A stretch of DNA of 64,000 bases, from contig JAHREC010000013.1 in NCBI GenBank assembly GCA_020081605.1, positions 1,736,001 to 1,800,000 of the forward strand, read 5' to 3'. The DNA is from Albifimbria verrucaria (lineage: Eukaryota; Ascomycota; Sordariomycetes; Hypocreales; Stachybotryaceae). Positions 1-12,967 of the stretch are shown here, one piece after another. A program made the position numbers and the translations under genes. How positions within the stretch are numbered: the stretch's first letter is position 1; each line of letters opens with the position of its first letter. The notes beneath the pieces were generated by a model. The model saw nothing but the letters and a program-made list of their open reading frames with translations, was not told the DNA's origin and did no database searches.

Positions 1-1039
1 AGGGCAAAGGCTACGACCAAATAGGCACATGCTAGCGGGATCGTCCCGGGCTTACCTTGCCTTAGCTTCCCCATCTAAACTCTTCTGGCCTTGCCTTGCA
101 GGCCTTCCCCCATCATTTATCAATCACCATCCCCATCCCCCATCCCCATCCCCATCTCCATCCCACGCTGGATGACGGGGCCATTTTGCTCACGCAGCAC
201 GCAGCACGCAGTACGCACCACACAGCACGCACCCTCCTCCTCCTCCTCCTCCTCCACCGCCGCCGTCTCCGCTGCAGCCCTCGCCCCCAACCAGCTCTGC
301 TTTGGGCCTGGCTCAGCAGCCACCTTGACCTTCCTCGATCCGACTTCTCGATCCCAACCCAAGCCTCAAAAAACATCCATAAGGCGCCCGCCCCTAGAAT
401 CCCTTTCCCTTCCCCTGCTTCAAAAGGCGCCCGCCCGCCCTCTCGCTTCTTGGCTCGCCTTCATTGCTTGCCGTCTCCTCTCACGCTTACTCGCTCGACC
501 AACTTGTGCAATTCCCAAAAAGCAAAACCAACGTCTCATCGAACCAAGCCACGCCCTCGTCGGATTGGCAGACTCTCCCCGCCACCCAAAAGGAATTATA
601 TGTGCTTGCCCAAGACTTCGGCGGCGCCGTAACCACCCTATCTGTACAAGCAGGCGCACGTCTGGCCTGGCGAAGAAGAAGAAAGCAACGACGGGTAACG
701 CATTCCCCTTGCCTATTCGTCCAAGGGAGCCCGTCGCTTGCTCCTCATGCGCCCCATGTCCCCGCTATCGCTGCCCTTGGCCGATCGTCTTCGTGAGGAG
801 TCCTCGCTTCTCCTCGACGGCTCCTGCCACCCTTCTGACCTTGCACGTTACTGCGACGATCGCGACGTCGAGACCGAGGACGGCAAGCTTCACCAACCAG
901 GTGCAATTCTACAGAGACAGGCGACCGAGCCGGAAGACAAAGACGTTCCTCAAGACGACGACACGAGGAACCCCGCGATAACCTGCACCTCAAGAACTGT
1001 ATCCTATCGAGCAATGAGGTGACTGGCACCGCTCTGCCA
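1..1039. other. 5' flank and leader of the WD40 gene
   Basis: I see no supportable protein in this CT-rich stretch. It holds low-complexity tracts: CATCCC units at about 127-163, GCAGCAC-like units at about 194-225, and a CTC/CCT run at about 232-255. Overlapping open frames of up to 296 codons exist, but they are Pro/Ser/Arg/Thr-rich translations of pyrimidine-rich DNA and match no family I know. Promoter and long 5' UTR of the gene starting at 1040 is the simplest reading. Confidence 0.6.
232..255. repeat. CTC/CCT trinucleotide tract
   Basis: Eight or so CCT units in a pyrimidine-rich leader region, adjacent to a CCG tract. Confidence 0.85.
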
Positions 1040-3035
1040 ATGTCGCACACATCTACCTCCAACACGTCTGAAGCGCACCTCGGCTCACAAGACAACGACG
1101 CACCGTCTCACGATTCACTGCTCCAGAATGATCTTGACATGGACGACAGTGATGGTGGGGCTCCTTTACATGCCTTGACTGCGGCCGCCATGCTCGATGT
1201 CGACGACCTGAGCGACTTCGTCTCGACCCTCGGTGACGGAGACGACCCTGCTCTGGATGGCCCCACCTTCGAAGCCTACCTCGAGAACTTGCTGGACCAA
1301 CAGTCCGAACCTGAGGAAGAGGAAGACGAAGCTTACGACGTCGTCATGCACACAATACCGCCCCCTTCCATGGGATCCTGCTTACCCCATTCTTCCCCCA
1401 TCTCCATCCACCGTCGGACCCTTTTCAGTTCTTGGGGCAGCAAGCACCGCCATTCATGACAGAGCTTGATACCGTCATTGCCAATCTGCCTCCTGTACAG
1501 ATAAGCAACCCGAATCCATTCATACTGGGCTCGGAGAACTTGGGCCTCGTAGACTTTTTGCGTGACTGGGCGCATATCGGAGCACGTGGAGCTTCTACTA
1601 TTACGCATGGAACTTGTACGAATATGCAATCTCCTGACATCAGAGCAGTGATACAGCAGGCCGGGACCACGCCAAATGCGGTCACGTACGCTGATCTCAA
1701 GGGCAACGCCTGTGACTTCCAGGGTCTGAACTGGACCGCCATGGGCACCACTCGTGAAGCTGCCCGCCGAAGACGGCGCATGACGTACCGTAACCATGTC
1801 AATTGTCGTGGCTCTGACAATCTCTACGTAAGTATAAGGCTGATGTAGTCGTTTTGAGTTGTCTGATATGCTAATCTCCTTGAGAAGGTGAGCAAGGACC
1901 AAGACAGCATCTCCTCGAGGAAAGCTTCTTTAGATTCAAAGCTATGACCATTCGCCAGGATGTTAGTCTGGCTCATTTTCAACTTCGAAGCGTACTGGCA
2001 TGTCCATCCGCTACCAAGGCCTACTATCCAAGTCCTAGGGAATCATGTGTATCAACTCAATTACGAAGAAAACCGACCTCGCGCTGAACATGCGCCAGTT
2101 CCCGGAATTTCTAGTGCTATTACAACGCTAGATGCGAACTATGGGGTTCTTCTGGCAGGCACTTTCAATGGTGACTACGTCCTCCAGTCGCTGTACACGG
2201 AGAACAACAAGAGCTTCTCTGACGGCCAAATTGGGGGTATCAACGGGATCACAAATCATATGCAAATCCACATGAGCCGAAACAACGCACGTCCTGTTGC
2301 TGCCATCGCCAGTAATGACAACATGTTTCGTCTTATGGATATTGAGACAGAAAGTTTCATCACGACGAGATCTTACCCTTTGCCCCCAACTGTTCGGCAC
2401 TTTCGCCGGATCGCCGATTAAGGGTCGTTGTCGGTGATGACTGTGACGTCTTGATAACACATGCTGAGACCGGAGAGGTCCTGCAGCGGCTCACTGGTCA
2501 CCGTGACTATGGGTTTGCCTGCGATTGGTCGGACGATGGCTACACAGTCGCGACTGGATTCCAGGACAGAGGCATCAAGATATGGGATGCTCGTCGTTGG
2601 CGCAACTCGAGCGGTGCCAGCACGCCTCTTCACACCCTCCGAACTGAAATGTCTGGCGTCCGAGGCCTTCGTTTCTCACCACTGGGCACGGGTAGGAATG
2701 TGCTTGTGGCCGCGGAAGAGGCGGATGTCATCAACATCATTGATGCACAATCCTTCCGTGCTAAGCAAACGCTGGAGATATTTGGTGAGATTGGTGGTGT
2801 TGCATTTGCCAACTCTGGTCAGGACCTCAATATCCTATGCTGCGATACTAATAGAGGCGGGCTTCTACAGCTGACGCGGTGCGGCCGTGGTCCTGAGCCG
2901 GCTTTGGAGAACAACTGGTCTCACATGCCCACGGCTTCATCACGTTTCCGTGATCGGAGCATGATGTCGTCACAAATACGCTTCTCGATTCCTAGTCATG
3001 GACCGGCCGTGTTGCAAGGCCTGGAGCCTTTCTGA
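1040..3035 (+). CDS. WD40-repeat protein, frame broken three times
   Basis: Fungal WD-repeat protein of about 640 residues; molecular function unknown. The N-terminal third is acidic and disordered (EPEEEEDEAYD near residue 95). The middle carries the conserved block RQDVSLAHFQLRSVLA, and the C-terminal part has WD40-like repeats, for example GHRDYGFACDWSDDG followed by GIKIWDARRW. The start is the ATG at 1040; an upstream in-frame GTG is less likely. One intron lies at about 1828-1892. The frame is lost near 1361-1365 (one base short in a C run), near 2035 (one base extra or two missing), and near 2370 (one base short). The frame after the last break continues RRLRVVVGDDCDVLITHAE into the repeats. 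All pieces lie in order on one strand, so I treat them as one gene with sequence errors. The family assignment is from memory of homologues and has not been searched. Confidence 0.75.
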
Positions 3036-5359
3036 TAATTTCATTCAGATAAAGGATCCAGGAGATGATGGTATCAAATTCTATACACTAGCAACCAATT
3101 TTGGCTAACTTTTTGCATGGATTTGGCACACACACTCGTCATCTACACTTTCTTATATACCCTTACTTTTAACTCTGTCTTTTTGGGTGGTGCTACAGAT
3201 TGAGGGCTGTGCATTCCAGGTTTGCACATTTGATGATTTTTCCTTTTTTATGACATGAATTTCACATGGTTGGTAATTTGGCATGGGGTTCTATCGGTTG
3301 GGCGAAATGGGACTCTTAGCTGGAAACCAGCACCGATGAAATGAGAGACGCGCACCGCCTGGGCTTCGAGAGAGGCTCTGGGACACACAAACACGAGACT
3401 GGTCAGATGCTGTGGGGTTGAAGCACATACATTGCATTTTGCACATTGACAGTACGCACCCGTGAACAGACAGTTTGAGCATACATTAGCGGAAGGCAAG
3501 AAATGGACATCTCTTGGAAAGCATGTGTTGGGTCTGCGGTTGTGGGCTAGCATGAGGGTATGCACCGACTCTGGTCGTGATGATGACGACGACGACGATG
3601 ATTCAAAGCAGGCTACTTGCTACCGTTTCCTTTTCTTGTTTCTTCTTTTATTAGAGAGAAGATACACGTGAGAGTGGAAATTACAATCTCACAGGTAACA
3701 TGAATGATCTGCATATACTTTGAATCCGGGTCTCCCTAGTCTTTTCCGCGCAGCAATCATATGTCGTGGTTTTCTTCCCGGCTTGCATGACCGTGATGAT
3801 CGAAACTCAATCAAGCCGAGTAAAGATACTGATCTTTGAATCACCACTTTCCAAGTCCTGCACCCTCAAGCCCGCTCACGTGCTTGAACCGGGACGAGAC
3901 AGGGCCACATTTGCGCCACGTCTTCCGCCGCGTCTCGTCTCGCCCAGCCCGTGTCTCGGATCGCGGGCTCGGCCGACCCCGGAGGTGAGGCTTCACGTTG
4001 CACAACGTTCGGCGAGGGCCATCCCCAGCCCGCGCGGGCCACGAAAAGACGTGTAACTGGGCGTCATTCGACATGGCCCCACGCCCCAGCCCGTCGTGGT
4101 TCGTTGCTAATCTCACCCAAGGGCCGCTGCGTGTTTGTCTCCCGCGGTGGCTTTCCGAGAAAAAAATAAAAATAAATAAATCTCCAGCCCGTCTTTTTCA
4201 ACCGACGGAGGCGCCACCCTGACCCGGCTGGCCATCCCGCGTCTCCCGGGTTTCGTCGCGCGCATGTGGGAATATTGCTGGTACGGAACTGGCTTCCATG
4301 TTTCCCCTTCTCGCCCCTTTCGTATCACCCACCTCGGCGCCGGGGGCGAGAAGAAGGGTCCTTGACGAAGGAAGGCCAAAGGAAACAAGGGTCTTTTCCG
4401 ACTAGACCCAGCCCCAGGGTCGGCCGCCAAGCTTGCTGCGTCCACGTTTCTTTGACTTCAAATCAGCCTTGGCTAGACTAGGGGCACGAGCTTTTCATGG
4501 TCCAGGTCTCTCTGGCTCTCTCCACCCGCCGCCAGCTTTCCTGGGCTTGCCCATTTCCCTTACTTCCGTTGGCTCCCTCCCCCATCCTGCTCCCTTGCAT
4601 GGCCCAGCGGCTGGTGACGGGGCCGGGGTTCTCGAGACGTGAGGGCCCCTTGCCTCGTAGCGAAAGAAGGCCTAGTGTTGTGGGTTCGACGTAAAGAGCA
4701 TTACGCGGACAGTGGAGTTTTAACAGAAGTTGGCTGCTGTGGTGCACATGTCCCCTTTGGCTGCTTCGAGACAGTGCCGCCACGAGGGTTCAGATGGTGT
4801 TTTGCAATGGATCTGGTTCAATGGCTGCTGATGAAATTGTGGCGTAACACAAACGGTCACGGAGAGAGACGAGAAGAATCATTATGTGATGAATGTATAT
4901 CCTAGCGACTTGGCTCGGGTCTCATATAGACAGTTATAACTACAGCATATGAAAGATAAAGATGCTAATTGACAATCCAGGAAGGCGCTTCAAAAATGCA
5001 GAAACCTCCAAAGCCCCATGCTTGAGACAAAAGGAGCCGATGACAGGCAAAAAAGAAACTTGGGCAAGACGTAAGTGGGCAAAATCATGTTCCTCTCAGT
5101 TCGAGATCAGGCCAGTCCGGGACGCCGCCTGCCTCCTTTAGCCCGAGTAAACTGAAGAGGCTGATTGCTCCTCTAAGTGCATGTTACTCATCGGCGCAAC
5201 GTCGTGATCGGTCATGGTGGCCAAGGGCGTCGGAGGAACTGACCTCCCGGGTGAGGTTTGAGCAGTTGTCGATAAACATTCAGAATATCCTTTCAGGTGT
5301 GCCTGCCACGTATAGGAGACATGCTGGAAGCGAACATCACCGGGTCGGAAACCCATCGT
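3036..5359. other. Intergenic region between convergent genes
   Basis: About 2.3 kb separates the 3' ends of the WD40 and BtgE genes. A short GAT/GAC tract lies near 3577-3601. A CpG-rich segment at about 3890-4330 contrasts with its flanks. The six-frame translations show no conserved protein, and I see no RNA gene. Confidence 0.5.
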
Positions 5360-7049
5360 TTAGGCGAACGAGGACTTGCAGCCCCAGCTCTGCTCGCACT
5401 GGCACTCACCAGGCTCCTTCCACATGTCGTCCTCGACGGAGAAGAAGACAGTCTTGTCACCGCACTTCTCACGGATGGACTTGATGGCGGTAGCCTGCTC
5501 GGCCTCACCGGGGCAGGCCTTGCCGTTGCAGACACCACGGGTGGGCCAGCCGCACTCCAGGTTGATGACATCGTTGCCCTTGCAGATACCAGCAAGGAGG
5601 TCGAGCTGACCCTTGACGAAGTCACCAGCGGACGAGGGGTAACCTCGGCGTTGAAGTAGGGGTGGATGTTGGCACCGGTGACATCAATGACGGGGCAGAT
5701 GGCGGAGGCAACGTCGGTCCTCTGCCAGATGTTCAGGGTCTCGGCGATAGTGTAAGGGCCCTTGTAGCCAGAGCACTTAGACTTGACGGTGGTGATGAGG
5801 CCGGCGAGCTGCTGAGCAGAGCAGAAACCGTTCATGATAGCCTCGTTACCGACAACGAAAAGCTTGACGCGGTCCCACTTGCCCCAGGCGGCAAGGGCAT
5901 CGACCTGCTCCTTGATGTCAGGGAGTCGTAGCTGCATCCGCTGCCCTTGACGAAGACACCGACGATCATGTCAATGCCGTGCTTCTCGCAAGCGGGGCGA
6001 CGGTCTCGAGGGTGTTGCAGTCGGTGGAGTAGACACGGATGACGGAGAAGCCGGCATCCTTCAGGGACTTGATGTCAGCGTCGACGGCATCGGCGCTCTT
6101 GCAGTTACCGTTGGAGGACTCGTAGGGAGTGTAGGTGATACCGTAGTGGTCGTTGGAACCACGGAGAGGACCGGAGCTGGGCTTCTCGGGCTTGGGGGCA
6201 GGAGCCTCCTTGGTGGGCACAGGCTTGGGGGCCTCGGGCTTGGGAGCAGGGGCCTCCTTGGTGGGCTCGGGCTTGACGGCCTCGGGCTTAGGAGCCTCGA
6301 CGGCATAGGTAGGGGCAGGAACACCAGAGCTGGTGAAGGGGCAGACGTAGACGTAGTCGGTCTCGGTGACAGTCACAACCTGCTCGGGAGCGGTGTAGGT
6401 ACCGGGGACGTAGGTGGTGGGAACAGGGTACTCGACCTCGGTGTCCTCAGTCACGGTGGTGGTGATGGGGCCGATGGTGTAGGTGCCAGCGGAGGGCACA
6501 CGTACTCGGTGCTGACGATGGTGCTGGTGGTGACGCTGCCGCTGGTGATGACGGTGGCGACGGGGCGGGTGACGGTGGTAGCGGTCACGACAACAGTGGT
6601 GACACCGCCGAGGGTGTGAGTGCCGGAGGGAACCTTGGTGGTCTCGCCGACGCAGACGGTGGTGGTCTCGCTGACGGTGACGGTGGTGGCCGGGAAAGTG
6701 TAGGTGCCGGGGGTAGGGCAAGAGTTGTGGATGGGAGTCGGCAGAGGGACCTCAGGGACCACAGGAGCCTCAGTGGTGGTAGGCACGGGAGCAGGAGTAG
6801 GCGTGACCTTGGTGGTGGGCTTGTTGGGGATCACTGTAGTTTGTGTAAGCGGCAACAACTCAAGCAAATCTTGCTTCCTCTAGACCTACAGGTAGGCTCG
6901 CCGGTGATGGTGCTGTAGATGGTGGTGCAGCTGGGAACGCAGACCTCAGCTCCTCGCTTGGCGAAGAAGTCCTGGTGGGCGCGACGGTGGGCGTGGGCAG
7001 TAGCACCGCCAGCCATGGCCGCAACAGCGGCGACGTATCCTCCCTTCAT
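5360..7049 (-). CDS. btgE: BtgE-type GH17 beta-glucanase, cell wall, four frame breaks
   Basis: Secreted glycoside hydrolase family 17 protein of about 545 residues, expected to act on cell-wall beta-1,3-glucan. The ATG at 7049 begins a signal peptide (MKGGYVAAVAAMAGGATA). A Thr/Val-rich repeat region follows, with motifs such as PGTYTFPATTVTVSETTT and SAGTYTIGPITTTVT, then a Pro/Lys/Glu-rich linker (repeated PTKEAPAPKPEAPKP). The C-terminal GH17 domain starts near YGITYTPYES. The probable acid/base is E in VVGNEAIMNG and the nucleophile is E in NLECGWPTRG. One intron is at about 6834-6889. The frame slips by one missing base near 6494, 5987, 5921 and 5637. Restoring one base at each gives one continuous enzyme ending CEQSWGCKSSFA. 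The N-terminal repeats are the hallmark of BtgE over other GH17 members. Confidence 0.85.
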
Positions 7050-9158
7050 TATGAGTTAAGAATGGTGAGTCGTTGCGTAGGAAAAACGAATGCCCGCTAA
7101 AGAGTGAAGCGGTATGTAGGATGTTGTTTATTAACGAAAGGATGAAAGCCTGGGAGTTGACAGTGCTTTCTTATGAGCTCGACATCGGCAGTACTCGAAG
7201 ATGGGAGTGAGGAAGAAAGGAAGAAACAAGCGGATTCAGTCTAAATGAAGGATATAGGATGTTATTATTATTGTGCCAAGGAAGAGTAAGGACGGACAAG
7301 GATCCAGCCTCAGTCGCTTGTGACCGGGGGATGCCCGTTCGTCCTTGGTCCAGAAGTACATGGTCAACCACATACCCCTGGCAGCGAAATGAGGTACAAT
7401 AGGCCAAGAGAAGACAAGCAGTAAGGGTGTGGACCGCCTCGATCACCATCCCTCAGGGCTTCTGTTGGCAGCCAGAGGCTCATGCATTGGCACAATAGGG
7501 AGTGGAGCTGGCTAGTGAGTTAATCTCCATCGGCTGTGTGTCTTGAAAGGGGTGGAGGCTGGGCAGTGACGAGGAGGGCGGTCTGGTGGTCAGGGCACCG
7601 AGAACTGCCAGGCGAGAGAATGGCAAATGACTGGCAACCATGGCCTGTGCGTGAGAGAGATTTGGCCTAGCCGGTATTAGTCGAATGAGAGGGATAGACG
7701 GGACGCCACTAGACGGCGACTCGCCGTTGTCCTCGAGGCACTCACGGACAATGAGCAAAGGGGGAATGGCACACGCGGCGAGAGAGGGGATAAAATCCTG
7801 GGCTGGTTTTAGGCCTAGACAGAGGTCTCATCCAGTGACCAAACCGTGTTTCTCCGTCATGCGGTTTCCGCCCAGAGAAGCCCAATTGCCACTCTGGAGA
7901 ACGGCTGCTTGAACAACAAAAATTGTCAAGATGTGCAAAGACAAGGCGACAGGCTGGACAGTGCACATCCACTACCCCTTCGGGTCAGCTTGGTTGTGGG
8001 TCGCAAGATTGTTCCTGCATTTGGCGGCATCCACCTTGTCCAGGAAGAGGGTGCTGGCCCGCCCGGACAGGTCGGGCCAGTGACGGGCCAGGCTGCTGTG
8101 CCTGAATCTTTCTGGCCTCGTATTGCCGCCCCATGTCCAGGTCCTGGCGCTTCCCCACAGCTAACTTCAGAAACTGAGGCGTCTTTCATCTCATTTCGGT
8201 CACTCCATTGGCCCGTCACATTGCCTGTCGTGGACAAAATCTCGAGGCAATCTCCCGGTGAAAGCGGGGATTGGACTTGGCTCTCTGCTGATCGGCAGTT
8301 CCTGTCCAACTCGAGATTTAATCTCTTGAAGCCAGGACCGTCCCTCAGGTGTATGGAGCGAAGTTGGTGGTAGGCTTTGCCTAGCGAGGCGCTAGCCACC
8401 ACTTGGCTGCTTGGTGCTGAATTAAACGAGAGATTTGGCTATGTTTCCGGTTCCAGAAAGGATTAGTAGTCGTGTAGCGCTGGATGCCCTTGAATATTAG
8501 TGATGCGCTGTTATTAATAGGAGCTCATGATACCCTCGCCTGCAGCATGCGAAACTCGGTACAGTCATAAATTTGCACAATAAGCCCAATGTAATGGAAT
8601 GGCATGGCATATTGCGAGACTATTCGCAACCTGTCTGCACGGCCGTGGCCCTATGTGTTCAGCCGACGGTGGGTGCTGGCAGTCTCGTCAAGTCTTCAGG
8701 GAGTTCTAGACCCGAAGACACTGCCAGGAAAGGGATTATGTTAGATCCGAATTCTTTACCGATGGGCGCATCGCAGCACTCGATTATGTAAAATCATCGA
8801 ATCCCTTGATGGTCCTGTGATTGAGTTGTGCCTGCCTCCTTAACAGCCCAGCGAGAAAAGCAAGTGCGTGGGACGTCTTGGCTCAACATGTAGGCAACAT
8901 TTGAAAGACTTCCCTATGCTCCTCTTTTCAGAAGAGTAAAGTGTACTGATGAGGTACTTATTTTCCACTGTTAGACGGTTACTTAGAGAGTGGTAAGTAC
9001 AGTACCTGAAGTTGAGTTCCTACCTATCTGAGGTAAGTGCGCTTCCAAGCACCTAAAATTCACGGCATCAAAGTCACGTGATACCGCGAATTGATAGATT
9101 TGTTCTTACTTCACGTAGACGCGATGACGAGTTTTTCTATCGTCCGCCACCAATAATT
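7050..9158. other. Divergent promoter region between btgE and the RNase II gene
   Basis: About 2.1 kb separates two divergent starts. No conserved protein is visible. The last 250 bases (about 8930-9045) contain clustered GGTAC/GTACC words such as GAGGTACTT and AGTACAGTACCT, like those in other intergenic parts of this window. Confidence 0.5.
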
Positions 9159-12100
9159 ATGTTGTCCAACACTTCCCGCTCTTATGTTTGCTGGAGATGC
9201 CTTGGGCAAGGTCGAAGAAGTGCCAGGGCTCTCGTTACACCCAGGCTTTCGTCTTTCACAGCTCTTAAATCTGGAAGCTGGACTTCCGCCCGGGTTAGTA
9301 CTCTCTCAGTTAGCTGTACATGTTAGTATATGACTTGCTAAACTATCTCATTGAAGCCGGCAACTACGCATGCTTTCACCAAAAATCTAGAGAATATGGC
9401 CGAGCTCAGTTTCCAAAACCTGAGACGCTGAAGTCTGAAGTTGAAAATGAAGAATCGCCAATTCGCCAACGGCTGCGGCGCTGGCTCGCTGAAAACAAAC
9501 AGCAATACGCATCAGCGCCTGAGGACTCTGCTTCAAACACCAGGATCAAGAACACCTTGAGTCGCTCGCAGAGTACTGCATTCACTGGTCTTGATCGTCT
9601 TGATCCCGAGAATGAGTCAGTTGCTGAAGGTTTTGACTCGTATGGCTTTACAGACGAAGTGGCCGAGCTCTCTACTGTTGGTACACCCAAGAGCAATCCT
9701 GGCGACTTAATTGAGATAAGGTAAACTCTTTGTTGCTATAACTTATAGACACATCGTATGTTGACTAGGTTGTGACAGGCCCTCCAGCTCACGCATGCCG
9801 ATTTTTGGCGTGTATCTTGGCTCCTTTGGCAACCGAAACCATTTCTATGGTGCTAACGGTAGATGGATCACGAGTATTGGAATTCCTTCCCTTTTCGCCG
9901 TTTCACATTTTGCCAGTCCTGCGGAGCTGGCACCTATCCTGGCTAAAGTGCCACAGGATGGCAATCCCGACATTTTTGACGAGATGCGGCTTAATGAGAT
10001 GGGACCATCGCGCGAAGATGGAGCCAAGCTTATTGACAGAATGACAGAGTTTTCTGCGGAGGCTGAACGCATCTATCAGGCCAACCTCGCTCGACTTGAG
10101 TCAGCACAAACTGTTTTGGCTGACCCCAAGTCGACCAAATATCTCAGCCTGTTCGAGATGGCCAATGAATTACTCCCTGCAACTCTCAAGACAGAGGGAA
10201 GGTTTCTACCTACCGCACTTTACGCTGTGCATGTCGCTATACAACGAGACGAGACCATGTTCTATCCTCTGACTCGGTCGAGTCACTCTCATCTACGCAA
10301 CCCGATATATGAGGTGTCCTCGAAAAATGAAGCGTATGTACGGGAGCGTATTGCGGTAGTTGTGCGAGATTATGTTCGTGTCCGATCGGACCGGAAAACG
10401 ACTTCCAAGCAGCTCAATTCAACCCTACTCGGCAAATTTGCTGCCCAAGCCAGAGCAGTCGTCCTGGCCAGCAGGAAGGAGCGCCCATTTACACCTTATG
10501 GCATCATCCAAGCCCCCGACCATTTACCTTGACAAAGGTTGACTGGTCCGAAACAAGCAAGGAAATTCTGACTTTCCTCGAATGGTGGGCAAGCTATGAT
10601 TTGTTCGAAGTCAGCTCTCGCTTCCACGCCCATGGCGCTCTGATTCTTCGAGCTTTGGACATCTACCAAGACGTGCCCTTGGACCAAGCCACAGCATGGA
10701 CATTCTTGCAAGAAATTGGATTCATTCCACCATGGGAAATCCTCTCGTTACCGAGCTCGTTTTCCCAATGCCACAATCATCAGTGGAGCAGGTCTGATGC
10801 GCGACTCTCCTGGCAGAGTCAGTGAATCAACACGACAGGACATTGCCTCTGGATCCAGGAAACTTTGGGATAATTCCACAGTTTTTGCATAGATGCAAAG
10901 ACCACCTCGGTTATTGACGACGGTGTTTCTCTCGAGCGAACAGACCGTGCAGACGAATTCTGGATCCATGTCCACATTGCTGATCCTGCGTCTGGCATTC
11001 AACCAGACTCCAAGCTTTGCAGGTACATGGAGCTCATCCCGCAGAACATTTATCTGCAAGGGCATTTTCAAGCTATGCTCCCCTCCGATATAGGGAGGCA
11101 GATGCAGGTGCTGAGGACTTTGAATCACGCAGCCTGATAAAGCAATACTCCCTGCAACCGCGAAGCCCAGCGTTGACATTCAGCGCCAAGGTGAATCTGG
11201 AAGGCGATATGCTTGAATACAAGATCGAGCCAAGTATAGTGGAAGATGTGAAGTACCTTGATCCTCACGATGTATCTCGGTTCTGTAACCAGCCAACACC
11301 GCCACCTCTTCCTAAGGAAAGCCTGACTGTGGGATCACGTCCAACCAGAAGCGAGGGAATTCCCAACCGGCCACTTATGGCTGCTAAAGATCTGGATGAA
11401 TCCAACAAGGATGATCTCCTTCAACTGCATCGTCTCGCCGAGTCACTCAAACGTAAACGGCTGCAGAAAGGGGCATGGCCATATTATCCCCTAAACCCTC
11501 TATCACCGTTGAGTTCCCGGAGGCGCCAAAGACCGCTCAGCAAGACCATGGGATTGCTGTACCTGGTGAACCATATATACATGTGGCGTACGAGCCGCCT
11601 GTTGATGCCTCGGTCGTTTCCAGCTCCATGGTACTGGCTGGCGAAATCGCTGCTCGTTGGTGTTCAGATCGTGGAATTCCTATTCCCTATCGCAGAAATA
11701 CCGACCTTGGCAAGAATCGCGATGCAGCCTTGGACTATGCGACTAAGGAGCTCTATCCTCTTGTCCGAAAAGGAGTTGAACCTACGCAGGCTCAGCGGAC
11801 GCGCCTTTTGGGACTTATTGGTGGAGTCGAGATCTCCTCCAACCCAGGCCCGTTCTTCTTCCTTGGCCTGGACATGTATACCAAAGCCACATCGCCTCTA
11901 CGTCGCTTTGCGGATCTTCTTGTTCACTGGCAAATTCATGCGGCTCTTGAATTCGAGCGTCGTACTGGACGGACTATTGACCCCTCGGTCGATAAAATCA
12001 ACGACATCGTTCCGTTTACCGATGCTAGGTTGAACGAAATTCTCCCGTTTCTGCAACTTCGTGAGGGCATGGCTAAGACTGTAGCCCGTGGCCAGTACGA

Positions 12101-12452
12101 ATGGGTACTTATGGCCTTGCTTCGAGCTTGGAAGTTTGAGCAGACGGCACCACATCGCTTGCTCTTCAGCGTAAACAACCGTTTAGGAGACGGCGTCAGA
12201 GGCACCCTGGACCTGTTCGAGCTTGACGCTTTCATGGACGTTGCGGGTCTTGATGGAAAGGCCCTCAGAAAAGATATTAGCGTTGGCGATCGATTCGAGG
12301 TAGAGCTTTCTTATATTAACATCCATTCTCGAGACGTCCGCGTCAAAGCTCTTCGGTATCTAGGCGGTGGCGAGGAAAGGAGGTCATACGTCATGCTCTA
12401 CCGAAGGAGCATGAAACCTCATCTGGGCTTCAAGACCTTCAGCGGCCCATGA
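9159..12452 (+). CDS. cyt-4: Mitochondrial exoribonuclease II (CYT-4/DSS1 type), five frame breaks
   Basis: RNase II/RNB-family 3'-5' exoribonuclease, about 1,060 residues, the catalytic type used by the fungal mitochondrial RNA-degrading complex. The ATG at 9159 opens an Arg-rich, acid-poor leader (MLSNTSRSYVCWRC and following), consistent with mitochondrial import. Introns lie at about 9294-9356 and 9721-9768. The RNB domain shows the metal-binding Asp cluster (CIDAKTTSVIDDGVSLE) and the family signature SPLRRFADLLVHWQ near 11,900. The frame breaks by one missing base near 10,527, 10,741, 10,884, 11,082 and 11,471, mostly within C, T or G runs. Between breaks the sequence is well conserved, so this looks like a functional gene carrying sequence errors. 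Family assignment is firm; the cyt-4 name rests on length, leader and domain order. Confidence 0.85.
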
Positions 12453-12967
12453 TCGAGGCTGTACCCGTCTAGGTTTAACGAGGGATGTCGCGTGTGCACG
12501 CCCTTGCGAGCCTATTGTTCTTTGCTGTACGATATTGTACTGTACAAAACGTGTATTATCTATGTAACTACTATATGCCATGTGGGAGAAATTGTACACC
12601 TTCCCCACAGTCTGATGATGCATCCCCGGAGCTACTTGTATTAAGGTCGTTTGCAACTAGACTGAAAAATAAGGGCTTGAATAGATTATTGTGTTAGGGG
12701 CTGAACCAAGGTTCTGCATGAAATCATATGAAGCTACACACGAACAAACTGCCTAATAGCTTCTCACCTTCACATAGCTTCATCTTCCCACCGGCAACAT
12801 GCGGCCTACCCTACCGAGCAAGCCTCAAAGCGGTAAATAGTAAGCCAAAGAAAAGAATTGTAACCATAGACCTCTATGAGAAGGTATTTAGTGAAGACTT
12901 AGCAAAAATGATATAAGAATGTATTTTAGGGGTATTTGCAATCGCTCTACTTAAGCGAGTCTCTCAC
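12453..12967. other. 3' intergenic region with a possible repeat remnant
   Basis: Short, AT-leaning region between convergent genes. At about 12,567-12,632 a segment containing CTTCCCCACAGTCTGATGA resembles 15,325-15,386. The two may be decayed copies of one dispersed repeat. No gene seen. Confidence 0.4.

Noticed and set aside
91..981. A 296-codon open frame at the window start
   Set aside because: Its composition is Pro/Ser/Arg/Thr-rich from pyrimidine-rich low-complexity DNA, overlapping frames are equally open, and no domain is visible.
6146..6619. Antisense Gly-rich frames opposite btgE
   Set aside because: They mirror the Thr/Val/Pro repeats of btgE on the other strand and have no independent support.
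5360..12452. Programmed ribosomal frameshifting as the explanation of the many breaks
   Set aside because: The breaks are too many, occur in unrelated genes at non-conserved sites and are tied to short homopolymers. Sequencing error explains them more simply.
9159..12452. Calling the RNase II locus a pseudogene
   Set aside because: Five breaks would suggest decay, but the sequence between them is well conserved with catalytic motifs intact, and the same error type occurs throughout the window.
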